Shown: positions 35,230 to 47,245, counted from the stretch's first letter. The stretch is 64,000 nucleotides of DNA from Eledone cirrhosa (GCA_964016885.1 OZ024740.1:199879537-199943536); one strand, 5' to 3'. Program-made: numbers and translations. The notes: generated from the sequence alone by a model not told the origin.

Positions 35230-35446
35230 TTCTATCCTAATAATTGTTTCTACTTTAGGCACAAGGCCAGCATTTACCCAGTGCATTACTGGTACTTTAT
35301 TTTATCGACCTCGTAAGGATGAAAGGCAAAGTCAACCTCGGCGGGATTTGAACTCAGATCGTAAAGGGACGTAACTATGCTGGAAAGCATGGCGTCCGAC
35401 CCTCTACCGATACTGCCAATCCACCGCCTATTTCTATCCTAATAAT
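35230..35446 (+). repeat. tRNA-derived SINE with 15-bp target duplication
   Basis: The SINE (35242-35430) is flanked by identical 'ttctatcctaataat' at 35230-35244 and 35432-35446. A long, perfect target duplication indicates fairly recent LINE-mediated insertion. It shares the 'catgctttcc' variant tail with the copy at 34.2 kb. Confidence 0.92.
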
Positions 35447-35654
35447 GCCATCGGGGAAGTAATTAAAATTTACACCTTGCATATCCTGCGAATTAAATAA
35501 GATTAATAAGATACAGCTGAGAGAAATAAAGTAGAAAATTAGAAACTTAAGCAAATGTTAGACAAAAAATAATAGCTATAATTACAGTAGCCAAGTTATT
35601 TATGTAATATACATCAACATAAACAGTATTCCACGTAGTACTGTTAAATGCAGA

Positions 35655-35837
35655 CGTCTATATATATATATATATAATGGTCATTCATACAAATGCACAC
35701 TCACACATACACACACATACACACACATACATACACACACATACACACACACACACACACATACACACAAATACATACATACACACATATATATATGTGT
35801 GTGTGTGTATGTGTGAGTGTGCGTGTGTATGAATGAC

Positions 35838-35871
<34 letters not shown>

Positions 35872-35872
35872 C
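35655..35872. repeat. Inverted repeat of CA/TG microsatellites
   Basis: 'aatggtcattcatacaaatg' and 'cacactcacaca' on the left mirror 'tgtgtgagtgtgcgtgtg' and 'tatgaatgactatta' on the right around a centre near 35790. Unique bases in both arms show true inverted duplication. Confidence 0.85.
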
Positions 35873-36345
35873 AAGTATTATAAAATGGTCTCAGTATGGG
35901 CTGAGGTATTTCGGCAGCCCAAGAAGAGTTTGTCCCTAAGTAACAGCATAATTGGTGTATACAGCATCTCGCCTCACGTATCGAGTGATCTCTAAATATG
36001 TTTCCTTTCCAAATAGATAATTATACCCCACATTACTCGATAATTCCAATCCGAAGTAGGAAAATAGATCAATGCCTAGTACCAAACTCACCTCAACTAT
36101 AAATGAGCCAAACATTTGACCTACACATACATGGAACACACGAAGAATATGTTTATATATACAACACAGAGATAAATATATAAATATTTCAACAAAGTAT
36201 GTATTAAAATATAAAATAGTTTATATGTGAATATCCGAAATTGAAGATAAAATCAATAGCCAGTACAGCGAATCATTAAACCTTTTCTTTTTTTATTATC
36301 TCTAGCAGTTAAGGGGCTATATATGTGAATAAACTCTCTCCAATA
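35873..36345. other. Unassigned AT-rich DNA
   Basis: No feature recognised. Confidence 0.35.
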
Positions 36346-36351
36346 CTTTCA

Positions 36352-36425
36352 GACACAAACACACGCACACAAACACACATACACATACACACACATACAT
36401 GCACGCACACACACACACAGACACA
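36352..36425. repeat. (CA)n microsatellite
   Basis: Directly visible. Confidence 0.85.
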
Positions 36426-36904
36426 CTCAGCTATATGTTTGTGTACCTTGTACAATTCTAGCTTGTGTGTTCCGTTGCACCCAAGGGCCATACTGGCGAA
36501 AGCCAAGATTTTGGAAGGCGAACAGATAGGAATACTAGATAGGAAAAACATGAAATATCAATCCCTAATGAGTTATTTATAACTGAACATACTGCCCTAA
36601 TTTTATAGCCTTATGCTAAATATGGACTCGAAATGTTAACTGCAATTAACATTTAAAAACTCTCATTTTCTTGATATTTTTCTTGTATTAATTTATTGTT
36701 ATTTGTTTTCTATATATTTCCTGTTGAAATATGGTTACGATAAAACACACATAATGGAGCTAATTGTTAACTGGTAATCTCCTGTTTCCCCACAAATGGA
36801 TGCGATATTGTAGCCGCGTTAAAACGTTCGTAGAGGTGAGTAAATAAATAATAATTTCCTATCCTTGGCTATCTTAAATTTGTAATATATAAATATATAT
36901 ATAT
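36426..36904. other. Unassigned AT-rich DNA
   Basis: No feature recognised. Confidence 0.35.
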
Positions 36905-37092
36905 ATAACGAAGGAAATGTGGTAAGGAACCAGATGGACCATAACGCACCAAAGTACTCAATACTTAGGGTAGTAGAGTGGGTAATAGGAACGCGTAGGA
37001 CCCCGACGGCTGAGCTCAAGTCGTTTCGACAGCTAATTCCGTCCAGAATTAGCCGTCGAAACGGCTTGAGCTCAGCCGTCGGGGTCCTACTC
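36905..37092. repeat. Repeat family R4 with near-perfect hairpin
   Basis: 'caaagtactcaatacttagg' and 'gtagtagagtgggtaata' match 59170-59215. The palindrome has arms 'gtaggaccccgacggctgag' ... 'gtttcgacagctaattc' and reverse, centred near 37042. The centre 'cagaattagccgtcgaaac' restores the inverted arm. Confidence 0.85.
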
Positions 37093-37093
37093 G

Positions 37094-37740
<647 letters not shown>

Positions 37741-37817
<77 letters not shown>

Positions 37818-37825
37818 AAGAACGA
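37741..37825. repeat. (TA)n(GA)n microsatellite
   Basis: Directly visible; same TA-then-GA order as at 16431, 55056 and 59050. Confidence 0.9.
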
Positions 37826-38154
37826 AAGAGATGGAGTGAGCACAAAGGTACATAGATGTTATTGGACAGCTGTGCTGTGAGAGCAGCTCATTATCTCTCA
37901 AAACAAATTAACACAAGTCTTTGTTTAAAAGAGCTGTGTGTAATTTCTAAAATACATTTATTCTCAAATCTTTCACAAACGAAGGTTCAGCAAGAAAGCC
38001 TTTACTTTTCTTATAATCGCTAGAAATAGTAACCAAACCTCCAATTTATTCGTAATTTTTACTATTCTCGTGGTCCAAGTTCTATTAATTAAAGAAGGAT
38101 TTCGGGGAATTTACTGAAAGAAATAATCATTTTAACATATATTAATTCAATGTA

Positions 38155-38345
38155 TATAGGGTGGTGGATTGGCGATTTGGATAGTGTATCGAACAAATTG
38201 ATTTACGATATTTAGTTAAGAATGTTATCTTTCAAATCACGCCAATGACAACGTTGCTTTCACCATTTCGGTGACGATAAAATAATGCACCTGTCAAATA
38301 TATTCGACTTTCATCTCCACACAAAATGCTGACCTTGAACCTAAA
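38155..38345 (-). repeat. Heavily decayed SINE, minus strand
   Basis: 'gggtggtggattggcgattt', 'gacgataaaataatgcacct' and 'aatgctgaccttgaac' follow the SINE order, with many substitutions and deletions. It is much older than the copies at 34-35 kb. Confidence 0.65.
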
Positions 38346-38555
38346 CTAGAAATCCTTATTTATTAATATATAGAAATGGAAACATTTTACCATACAAATA
38401 ATACGGATACGAATCGATATAAATCGTATATGAATCACTAATAAACAAATATAGGATTGAAATACCAAACCGCTTTGGATGGTATTTGAACCTGTACATA
38501 TTTCCAAATAATTTATTTTATCGACTTTCATTATCGGCTCTCGGTAACACCATAT

Positions 38556-39310
38556 TCTAATAAACGTCGTGCCACAGGGAACTATCTTGGAGCCACAACT
38601 GTCTGTAGTGGATCTCTTGTAATACGGACCGCCTCCATCACAGGCTATGCTGATGACACGAATGAAGCACAACAAATATACAAACAGGCTGATACTACTC
38701 TCTTACAACTCGATTTCGAAACCATATGCGGATGGGTTGAAAACAATATTCAATTTAAGTAAGTTTCAATCTCTCCACTATCAACCATCGAACATAGGAC
38801 CACCACAACAAAGGTACACTGGACAAGGAAGAATCCCAGAGTCAAAAACAATACGGGACCTGGGAGGTTAGGTGAGCAATGATAATGGTTTAATGCACAC
38901 ATCACCAAAACGATGCAATGTATAGATGACCAGTAGGTCGTATTTTGAAGACATTCAGAACAAGCAAGAGGCTCGGAAACCATGTTGTTTCACTGGGGAA
39001 CACACGTCGTCAACCGACTGGACTATTGCGAGTAAGGCTACATACTGCAATAGCTTGGGGCTCAAGGTATGCCAGCTTTTTAATAAGCTGCTGAAAAATC
39101 TGAGAGATCTACATGGTGTGCAGGTAGTTGTTTTCAAGAGACATCTCCACATTCTACTGACCAAGATCACGAATGAACACACAGCACGAAGGGAAGCACA
39201 AATAAGAGCAGCAGCAACAAACTCCCTTTTGCTTCAATGGCTGGCTATAGAAAATATAGCATCGGTGGTGGTAACTCAGTATGGCCCCAGTCTCTCGGCT
39301 GGAACGCAAA
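38556..39310 (+). pseudogene. CR1/Jockey-like RT remnant
   Basis: Frame-broken blocks in order: 'VPQGTILEPQL' (family GVPQGSxLGP, 38570), then 'YADDTNEAQQIY' (catalytic YADD intact, 38647), 'LDFETICGWVENN', then 'VVNRLDYC' near 39008, and the C-terminal block 'FKRHLHILLTKI' to 'ATNSLLLQWL' near 39135-39240. This is the palm and thumb of a non-LTR RT with stops throughout. The family assignment within LINEs is uncertain. Confidence 0.72.
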
Positions 39311-39439
39311 TAAAATGAAATTAAAATATATATATATGTGTTTAAAATGCGTTTTCGCGGCGAAATGTGCAACAAATTTTTTTCAAATTTTTCAACAATT
39401 TCATGTCATTTCTCGGGAAAATAAATCTATCTTCTGCTC

Positions 39440-39788
39440 CGTATTGGTAAAATATTCATAAATATAGCTTCAAGATCGTCCTCACTCTATCTTAATATGG
39501 AACGTAGTTCCATCATTCTAATTGTTGTTCACTGAAGAATATAGTTTACTGACTGATGATTTCAGTCTCATTTTAATATCGTTTATGTGAAAGACGAGCT
39601 TTGTGTAAATTTAATCTGATTTCTAATAGATGTCTACCAACTACTTCACATGTAGACACAAGTGTAGCCATGTTAAGATCACGCTTTAGATGCAAGAGAG
39701 AAAAAGAGACGCTCGACATATATGGCACTTTAGTCAGTTATCGGAAGAGTACATATTTATATATATATATATATATATATACATATGT

Positions 39789-39850
<62 letters not shown>

Positions 39851-40205
39851 ATAATTCCTCTTGAATCCTAATAAACATAAAGTTGATATTTACATATATC
39901 CATCTCTACCCCATGTCTTGTTTGAATATAAACTTATATAGTAAGAACGACCAATTAGCTATCTATTTCTACTAATTAACTCTTTATTACTTCTCTCGAA
40001 AACACCATTAATTACATTACTTGCTTGTAGATATTGCGGTTTTAATATTCAATGCTTACGGAATAGAATTATCAAATATTCATTTATTGATACATTGGTT
40101 AAATATTCATAAATATAGCTTCAAGTTCGATCTCACCCTACCTTAATATGTAACGTAGTCTTATGATTCTAATTATCTTTCACTGAAGAATATTATTCTC
40201 TAAAT
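39440..40205 (+). repeat. Direct repeat pair of about 110 bases
   Basis: 'aaatattcataaatatagct', 'tcaag.tcg', 'ccttaatatg.aacgtag' and 'cactgaagaatat' at 39450-39560 recur at 40102-40195. The copies are separated by about 650 bases, including a (TA)n(GT)n tract. Confidence 0.78.
39754..39848. repeat. (TA)n(GT)n microsatellite
   Basis: Directly visible. Confidence 0.9.
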
Positions 40206-41160
40206 TATTATCCATGGAATACATTTAGTTGGAAAATCTGAAATATCTATATCTCGCTATTTTTTCTCTGAAATATAGAATTTGAAACATAAATCATTAG
40301 ATTTAATTGACATATATATGAATATATTTTGCCCATATATGAGGATCGATACGTTCGGTGACATATCTACAAAACCCAACAGGAATGTGAACTCATGCTC
40401 AGGTGCTATAAATTTGAAGATATCTGCGGTAATGGCTGCATCAAGTTCACATCCAAATGTCAAGATATATTTCGAACGTTCGAACTGACTGTCTTCATTA
40501 ATTGGAAATGCTATGTATAATTAGTGAGTTAATTGTGTTAAAGTAACATTTTGCAACCATCTATGTGACCTTATCAATAACAGAAGAATGTTTCTTATTG
40601 TATTCCGTACAGGTTATATTAAATAAAAATAAGTTATGTTTCAAAATGTGATATTTTCTGCAATGAAAAGCAAATTAATAACTCACCATAAAAATTGCTT
40701 TAAGTTATTTAGGTATGTCAATACATCGTCTGATGTCAAATATCTGCGCTGTTTACATAGTAAATTGTGCCATCAGCGAACTGCGTATTAAGTAGAAGAG
40801 GTTGTGTCAGTAATAACAAAGTACAAGACTGATTAAATAAATTACATCTTTTTTCCAGGAAATATTTCTCCTTTGGCAAATTTATAAATTACAATTAATT
40901 CAGATGGAGATTCTTGAAATATCGATACAATGGTGAAGGAGAAAGACTTGTAGTGTTAGACTTCCTTTTACCACATTGCAATTAATCGTTTGGGGCAGAG
41001 AAAATACAGATTCTCCACTCTATTCTGTTTGGGAGAATATAGTTTTGATATCAATCGGCAACTAAATCTAGGAGAATACTATAGTTATAAAATTAAAATG
41101 TGTTACAGCTGTATGATTTTATAGATAGAGGCATGACCGCTGCCCTACCACCCCGATAAA
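40206..41160. other. Unassigned AT-rich DNA
   Basis: Short frames only; no similarity recognised. Confidence 0.35.
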
Positions 41161-41354
41161 ATAATCGTTTATACTTTTGGCACAAGGCCAAAAATTACCC
41201 AGTACATTACTGGTACTTTCTTTTATCGACCCCGTAAGGATGAAAGGCAAAGATAACATCGATGGCATTTGAACTCAGAATGGAAAGAGCCGTAACTATA
41301 TGCGTTAAATCATGGACGTCCGACCCTCTACAGATACTGCCAATCGACCATGAC
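41161..41354 (+). repeat. tRNA-derived SINE, diverged
   Basis: 'ataatcgtttatacttttgg' to 'cagatactgccaatcgacca', complete but with more substitutions than the 34-35 kb copies. Confidence 0.88.
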
Positions 41355-42845
41355 TAAAATAATTAAAACCAATAATCATTGAGTGACGTTGGTATATAAT
41401 CACTAACATTGTATATCTAATATCAGAAAGATCCTCGAGAAATATCTTAAAACTTACACTGCCAGGCCGATAATGTAACTCAACGAAGCCGTACGTTTAA
41501 TGCTGTTAAAATACATATATATTCCCCCAGTAGAAATACATCAATTACCCTAATATTTGAATACTATTACCTAATACATCAATGCTTTACAATCATTAAA
41601 TAACTAAAATTTACGCATCTATCTCGGTAGCCTGAAATAGGTCATCTTTGCCTAAAAAGAATGTATAGCATATGAATTACCTGCCGAAAATATTTCATCT
41701 CTTATATTACGATGAGTATTGAGAATGACTTAGTGATTATAGAAGCTTCCAATCCTGTCTATTCCTCCAATACGAACACGACTCACTATCAATCAAAGAT
41801 CTAAATCTTCTTCCTTAAGCTTAATCTAAATAGTTTACCAGATACTTCAACACATTCAATAACTAAAATATAGGAAAATAAAAACAGCATCAAAGTTGCC
41901 AGTCTATTGCATTAATTACCCATTCTCACTATAATGCTTCTATTGCCATTGACACTGCATTCACGTATTCACTGATTCTATGTCCTTTTACAACTCTTTT
42001 TTTCTCAATTAACACTAATGCACTTTGCATGGTTTGTTGTTTATTTAATTTATATTAAATATCATGATTCCTTCACCAACATTTCAATCTGTTAGATCAC
42101 AATTATTGCTTTCATCATTACCAATATCAACATCATTATTGTTGCTGTTGTTGCTATCATTATCAACGTCAAGGTTAATTATGATCATAAATTGCAAAAC
42201 GAAATGAAACAAAAACAATGTATAATATATGTTACTGATCGGAAACCAACCAGTATTATGTATATATGTATATATATATATATTCACAACTATACAAGTA
42301 CATATACAACCGACGCAGACTACATACACTCATATATAGATTTGCACATATCCACAATTAGTTAATACCTCATACATACACAAATGCAAAACAATGCATA
42401 TTCCTTCACAGACGTACGGTCTCTCTCACACACATATGCGCGTGCACATATACTGTTAAAAATAAGCGATCTAAATGAATAATGTAAGTTGCATTAAAAC
42501 AGCAATGGACTCAATAGATGTGCACTGTCAAATTTACTTGATTTCTGTGTATGCTTTGATAGAAGAGAGATCTGACCTATCTAGTTAGGCTTTCCTTCTT
42601 AGCGGGAGCGACAAGTGCATTGTTAAACTCTCCATGCGGACGACTGCAAATTGACAGCGTACGTCACCTTAGTACTAGGAATTAAACGGAATTTTGTCAT
42701 TTATTTAGATGGAAATGTGTTTTAGGTGTGCTTAATTTATGTATTATATATTTCGTGTGATATGTCTATCGTAGCATAGAGAGTGATTAGGTGATGTGTC
42801 AGTAATTTATTTGCTTCATTGATAACGTTAGATTTGTTTGAATTC
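41355..42845. other. Unassigned AT-rich DNA
   Basis: A short (TA)n near 42258-42282, otherwise no recognisable feature. Confidence 0.35.
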
Positions 42846-42849
42846 AAAT

Positions 42850-43024
42850 ATTTTAACTCTTAGTTTTGCTAGATCAGAGTATCTCCGGTTTGTTGGTTGG
42901 TTCCACAACCAGATGTTTGTTTATATATTGTCAAAGTTCTTTTGTCACACATTCTGTGACCTCTTCAGTGACTGAGGATTCTTTTCTTTGTTTTTCTGCC
43001 TCTCCTTTACAGAATAGTCAGCCT
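42850..43024 (-). mobile_element. PLE untranslated-region fragment
   Basis: 'ggttggttccacaaccagat', 'tatattgtcaaagttctttt' and 'cctctcctttacagaatag' match 61830-61960, which lies 3' of a GIY-YIG remnant. It contains a hammerhead-like motif at 42940-42968 (minus): CUGAAGA, a GUCACA/UGUGAC hairpin, then AAAA in place of GAAA. Confidence 0.7.
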
Positions 43025-43330
43025 TCTGAGATACTTAGAAGTCATGGGTTTACTAATTTTACACACACTGATGAGCGAAGAATTTGTAATCTTCTTCAGT
43101 TAAATTGCGAAACAGTTTCACCAAAGGTTGTCTGGGTGTTTGGTAGTTACCCCATACCTGTTTGTATTTGTTTTCTTGTTTTATTCTTATAAATTGAGTC
43201 TGGCGAATCCTATTGGTTATAGTTAGTATTTGTTTCACCCTAGCGAACCTGGTCCCTTATGATTTGAACACAAATGTCTATATATCTGTGTTTATCTTTC
43301 TTTTATATTCAATTATAATATTATATATAT
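43025..43330 (+). repeat. R3 copy 3 with a hammerhead-like core
   Basis: Contains CTGATGA at 43068-43074, then GC, GAAGAA, 9 bases, TTCTTC, 9 bases, GC, then GAAAC at 43109-43113. The conserved boxes are both exact and stem II is long with a one-sided bulge. The downstream part equals the R3 body at 26.2 and 26.7 kb. Confidence 0.72.
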
Positions 43331-43402
43331 ATATATATGGGGGGGGGGTATGTGTATGTGTACGTGTGTGTGTGTGTGTGTGTATTTGTGTGTGTGTGTG
43401 TA
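43322..43402. repeat. (TA)n, G-run and (GT)n
   Basis: Directly visible; includes nine G residues in a row. Confidence 0.88.
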
Positions 43403-43715
43403 CTGAACATATATGCACAAGGATATACAGGCATATGAGATACTATTTTTGTTCAATGAAGGAATTAATACGAATCAATTATTCAGAGCATAATATAAAT
43501 TATATTTGGGAAAAGCAAATGAGATAACGAAATATTTACGTATTTGCTTAAAGCTTCCCTACTGCAGTTTAATTTTGCCAAACTCACCATATTAAGACTG
43601 TGAAGATCTCAAATCGTCAGGGAACATTTTCAAATGAAAATGAATTTAACTAGATACTAAGTAAATAGGTAAGTAGTTATTTATCTTATTTGCGTTTGCC
43701 AAGTATAGAACAATA
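43403..43715. other. Unassigned DNA
   Basis: No feature recognised. Confidence 0.35.
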
Positions 43716-43950
43716 TATATATATATATATATTGTTATACTTGGGGAGGGTCATATTTGCGTAATATTGCCAGAATTAATAACAGAACACACTCACTGTT
43801 TGGTTGGTTTTCGCTTCTCGCTGTCTTTTATATCTGCGATCTAACTTACTCGGTCCTCAATGTTGCCATTGACTGACCGGCGGTCAAAAATAATACAGAT
43901 ACAATATAGACACAAACACATATATATAGTTTACATAATTTACATAAATC

Positions 43951-43978
43951 TTTCGTTGCACATCTGCAACATCGTCAG
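43951..43978 (-). ncRNA. Hammerhead-like core in PLE C left arm
   Basis: Minus strand: CUGACGA, U, stem GUUGC / loop AGAUGU / GCAAC, GAAA. Both invariant boxes of the hammerhead core (CUGANGA and GAAA) are intact, with a fully paired 5-bp stem II. There is one extra base before stem II. Stems I and III are not obvious. The sense copy in the right arm (44952-44979) has CUAACGA and a stem mismatch, so it is decayed. Confidence 0.55.
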
Positions 43979-44338
43979 TGGTGTTATATTCATTGTTCCT
44001 CCTGTTGTGTTGTATGTCTACGCCATTTTTTTATTCAGTCTGTCTATATATTTATTTATTTATTTATTTGCTTGTTTGTTTATCTTATTTTATTTTGTCT
44101 TCTTTGCGCATGCGTTTGCGTGTGTGTATAGTGTTATGTGTGATGTGTGACTAGTGTGTATAGTGTTGTGTCTGCTGGGTGACTAGTGTGTGTTTATGTG
44201 CTTGTTGTTATTGTGCTTGTGTATGTATTTATTTATCTTATTTTATTTAATTTTATTTACTTATTTATACTTCTCTTAGGTCAGTGTTGTTTGTTTGGGT
44301 GTTGTTGTTGTTATTGTGCTTGTGTATGTGGGGGGAAC

Positions 44339-44553
44339 TAAAAGGACGAAAAAACGGGTCAGTACTATACGAACATGCTAGACAACAACATGACGGTAAC
44401 ATAGACAACATAGAAATTAGAATAATATCTAAACATAGGAATGACCCAGCAGATAGGCAAATCAGAGAGGCCAGTGAAATAGAAATTAGAAGACCAAAGC
44501 TAAACAGAAAGAATGAGTGGAACAACAACAACACCCAAAACAAACAATACTGA
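44339..44553 (+). pseudogene. PLE C GIY-YIG C-terminal fragment
   Basis: 'GSVLYEHARQQHDGN', 'IRIISKHRNDPADRQIRE' and 'LNRKNEWNNN' match the second half of the PLE endonuclease domain and align block by block with the better fragment at 62111-62440 ('SSVLYQHAKMEH', 'IKLESTHRKD', 'LNRKHEWN'). The N-terminal GIY-YIG half is cut off at the left arm boundary (44332). Confidence 0.78.
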
Positions 44554-44735
44554 CCTGAGAGAAGTATAAATAAGTAAATAAAATAAAATAAAATAATATA
44601 AATAAATACATACACAAGCACAATAACAACAACAACACCCAAACAAACAACACTGACCTAAGAGAAGTATAAATAAGTAAATAAAATAAAATAAAATAAG
44701 ATAAATAAATACATACACAAGCACAATAACAACAA
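44527..44735 (+). repeat. Tandem duplication, period about 105 bases
   Basis: 'aacaacaacacccaaa.caaa', 'ctgacct.agagaagtataa' and '(taaaa)n' with 'catacacaagcacaataaca' occur twice in succession just after the endonuclease stop. Confidence 0.85.
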
Positions 44736-45194
44736 GCACATAAACACACACTAGTCACCCAGCAGACACAACACTATACACACTAGTCACACATCACACA
44801 TAACACTATACACACACGCAAACGCATGCGCAAAGAAGACAAAATAAAATAAGATAAACAAACAAGCAAATAAATAAATATATAGACAGACTGAATAAAA
44901 AAAATGGCGTAGACATACAACACAACAGGAGGAACAATGAATATAACACCACTAACGATGTGGCAGATGTGCAACGAAAGATTTATGTAAATTATGTAAA
45001 CTATATATATGTGTTTGTGTCTATATTGTATCTGTATTATTTTTGACCGCCGGTCAGTCAATGGCAACATTGAGGACCGAGTAAGTTAGATCGCAGATAT
45101 AAAAGACAGCGAGAAGCGAAAACCAACCAAACAGTGAGTGTGTTCTGTTATTAATTCTGGCAATATTACGTAAATATGACCCTCCCCAAGTATA

Positions 45195-45239
45195 ACAATA
45201 TCTGTTTCGACACACGATTTCATATAAAAAACCTCGCAA

Positions 45240-45242
<3 letters not shown>
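45195..45242 (-). repeat. PLE terminal motif
   Basis: Minus strand 'ttttatatgaaatcgtgtgt' and 'cgaaacagatattgttata' match 62500-62537 and, diverged, 61670-61726, so it marks the end of this PLE family. Confidence 0.75.

Positions 45243-45302
<60 letters not shown>
45241..45302. repeat. (TA)n microsatellite
   Basis: Directly visible. Confidence 0.9.
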
Positions 45303-45304
<2 letters not shown>

Positions 45305-45402
45305 AAGGTTAAACAAGGTTTAATGAATAAATGAAATAATAAAGTTTTACAATAGATTAGAAGCACTCCACAGTTTGGTTTTCCGGAGTTATTAATATTA
45401 AA

Positions 45403-45442
<40 letters not shown>

Positions 45443-45520
45443 GTAGGTCCCGGGTTGAGTCGGGGATAACCACAGTAAGTAAGGTACTCAATACATGGCA
45501 GAGCAAATTTTTTTTATTTT

Positions 45521-45645
45521 ATAGAAGGAGCTTCTACAGGACTAGTACTGTTTCATTCAGATGAAATCTTCAGATGAGCTTCGTGAAGATTTCATCTGAA
45601 TGAAACAGTACTAGCCCTGTAGAAGCTCCTTGTATAAAATATATA
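45521..45645. repeat. Near-perfect hairpin, arms about 50 bases
   Basis: 'gaaggagcttctacaggact' ... 'cattcagatgaaatcttca' is mirrored after the 11-base loop 'gatgagcttcg'. One mismatch (gga/agc at 'aggactag' versus 'ctagccct'). Confidence 0.92.
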
Positions 45646-45677
45646 TATATATATATAAATTATATATATATAAATTA

Positions 45678-45739
<62 letters not shown>

Positions 45740-45762
45740 TAATATATATATATATATATAAA
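45646..45762. repeat. (TA)n with AATTAAT interruptions
   Basis: Directly visible. Confidence 0.88.
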
Positions 45763-45944
45763 CATATGTTTGTGTGTCTCAGCATGTGTGTGTGCCGATC
45801 TGTAATACATGATACAAGAAAAAAATATATAAAACAGGTATAAAATATATAATATCACGTTAACAATTCCTCAATAGATGTGGCAACCGGTTTTATGATA
45901 TTAGAAGCTATATAACTTACCATTATCCTGCAGTATATACACAC

Positions 45945-46022
<78 letters not shown>

Positions 46023-46187
46023 ATGTGTGTGTATGTGTGTGTATGTGTGCGTGTGTGTATGTGTGTGGGTGTGTGGGTGTGAGTGTGTGTGTATAAAAGG
46101 TAAACAGAAATAACAACACAATCGGTACAGCATATGGAAGGAATATATTAGGTTAACGCTTGAAATTGCAGGAAGAGGGACTTAACG

Positions 46188-46211
46188 TTTCGGACGCTAG
46201 TCCTTCATCAG
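46188..46211 (-). ncRNA. Hammerhead-like core, left arm
   Basis: Minus strand: CUGAUGA, A, stem GGAC / UAGC / GUCC, GAAAC, then 'guuaaguc', which contains a GUC that could be a cleavage triplet. Stem II is perfectly paired; stem I is not evident. Sits in a repeat of unknown family with PLE-like features. Confidence 0.5.
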
Positions 46212-47240
46212 AAGAAAGAATAAGAAATAAGGTATATTGAGGGGACGGGCGAGTTAGAATTGGAAAAATGTCTTTAGATAAAAATAACAGATCCCTTAAT
46301 GTTGACATCTCTTACAAAATTGTTGATATATATATATGTGTATGTGTGTGCGTATATATATATATATATATATATATCAAGAAAGAAGAGTGACATGGTT
46401 TTCTATACAATAAGGGCTTTATTCCCATTACTGCCAATTGTTTCTCTGAACTGGTAGGTCTAGAGAGCGCTACCCGCCTGTTTTTGCATCAATCGATCAC
46501 CAATACTTTGTTATAACCAGTCAATTCATCAGAGCATGCGAGAATGAAGGGAATACACAGGTATGGATTCTATATATAGTAGTGGCATTAAATCAGAACA
46601 ATAATAAAAATACTAACAATACTAGCAATACTCGGATAGATTAGTTAGACCGTAAATAGTTAAAACAATCACAACACCAATGTAAGTAAGATATAGAGTA
46701 TACTGATGACTTTAGAATGTAAAATGAACTGATACGTAGCAGATGTATGGAATTGACATGTAAAAGTTGTCATGGAGTGTGTTATATATAGTGTAGAGAT
46801 AACCTGGGGCTTTAAACAATGGACCATTTAATTTACTGTAGGTTTGCTGACCGTAAGAATCATTTATTATCTGACAGATAAAATATTTTCATTGTAGTGA
46901 GGATGGTAATTTTTATGTGGTGTAAAACGGATTCATTATTTAAGTGGTCTATATTAGATGAAGGGATTGGTAGTTCGAATCATTGGGGTTGTTTAGCTTT
47001 CACAGCATCAATAACAAATCATGCATGGATAAGAAAACAATAATAATAATAACAGCAATATAGTAGGTAAGTTAATACAGAGCTTAAGAATCAAGGTATA
47101 TATATTGAGAGAACATAATGACTACAATTACGGATGCATTGGGGTGTTCATTATAACAACAGGGGGGAAGGTGATATTGCAAGGACTGTGGTAGTAGTCA
47201 AATAATGTACTTAGATATAGGTTAATCTGTTGATAATCAA
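46212..47240. other. Unassigned DNA inside the inverted repeat loop
   Basis: No coding similarity is recognised. Contains 'ataataataataacag' and a short (TA)n at 46327-46377. Confidence 0.4.
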
Positions 47241-47245
47241 GAGTG

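Larger units (their letters stand above)
43721..45205. mobile_element. PLE 3' end flanked by 610-base inverted arms (PLE C)
   Basis: The left arm 43730-44332 is the reverse complement of the right arm about 44590-45205, with few differences. Both include 'gttggttttcgcttctcgct', 'gaccggcggtcaaaaataat' and 'ctagtgtgtatagtgttgtg'. The loop holds a GIY-YIG C-terminal fragment on the plus strand. The right arm is therefore the natural 3' region and the left arm an inverted copy of it. The terminal 'ttatacttggggagggtcat' recurs at 61720. Confidence 0.9.

Noticed and set aside
46530..46545. Minus-strand CTGATGA near 46540 as another hammerhead
   Set aside because: The nearest GAAAC is over 80 bases away and no stem II can be drawn.
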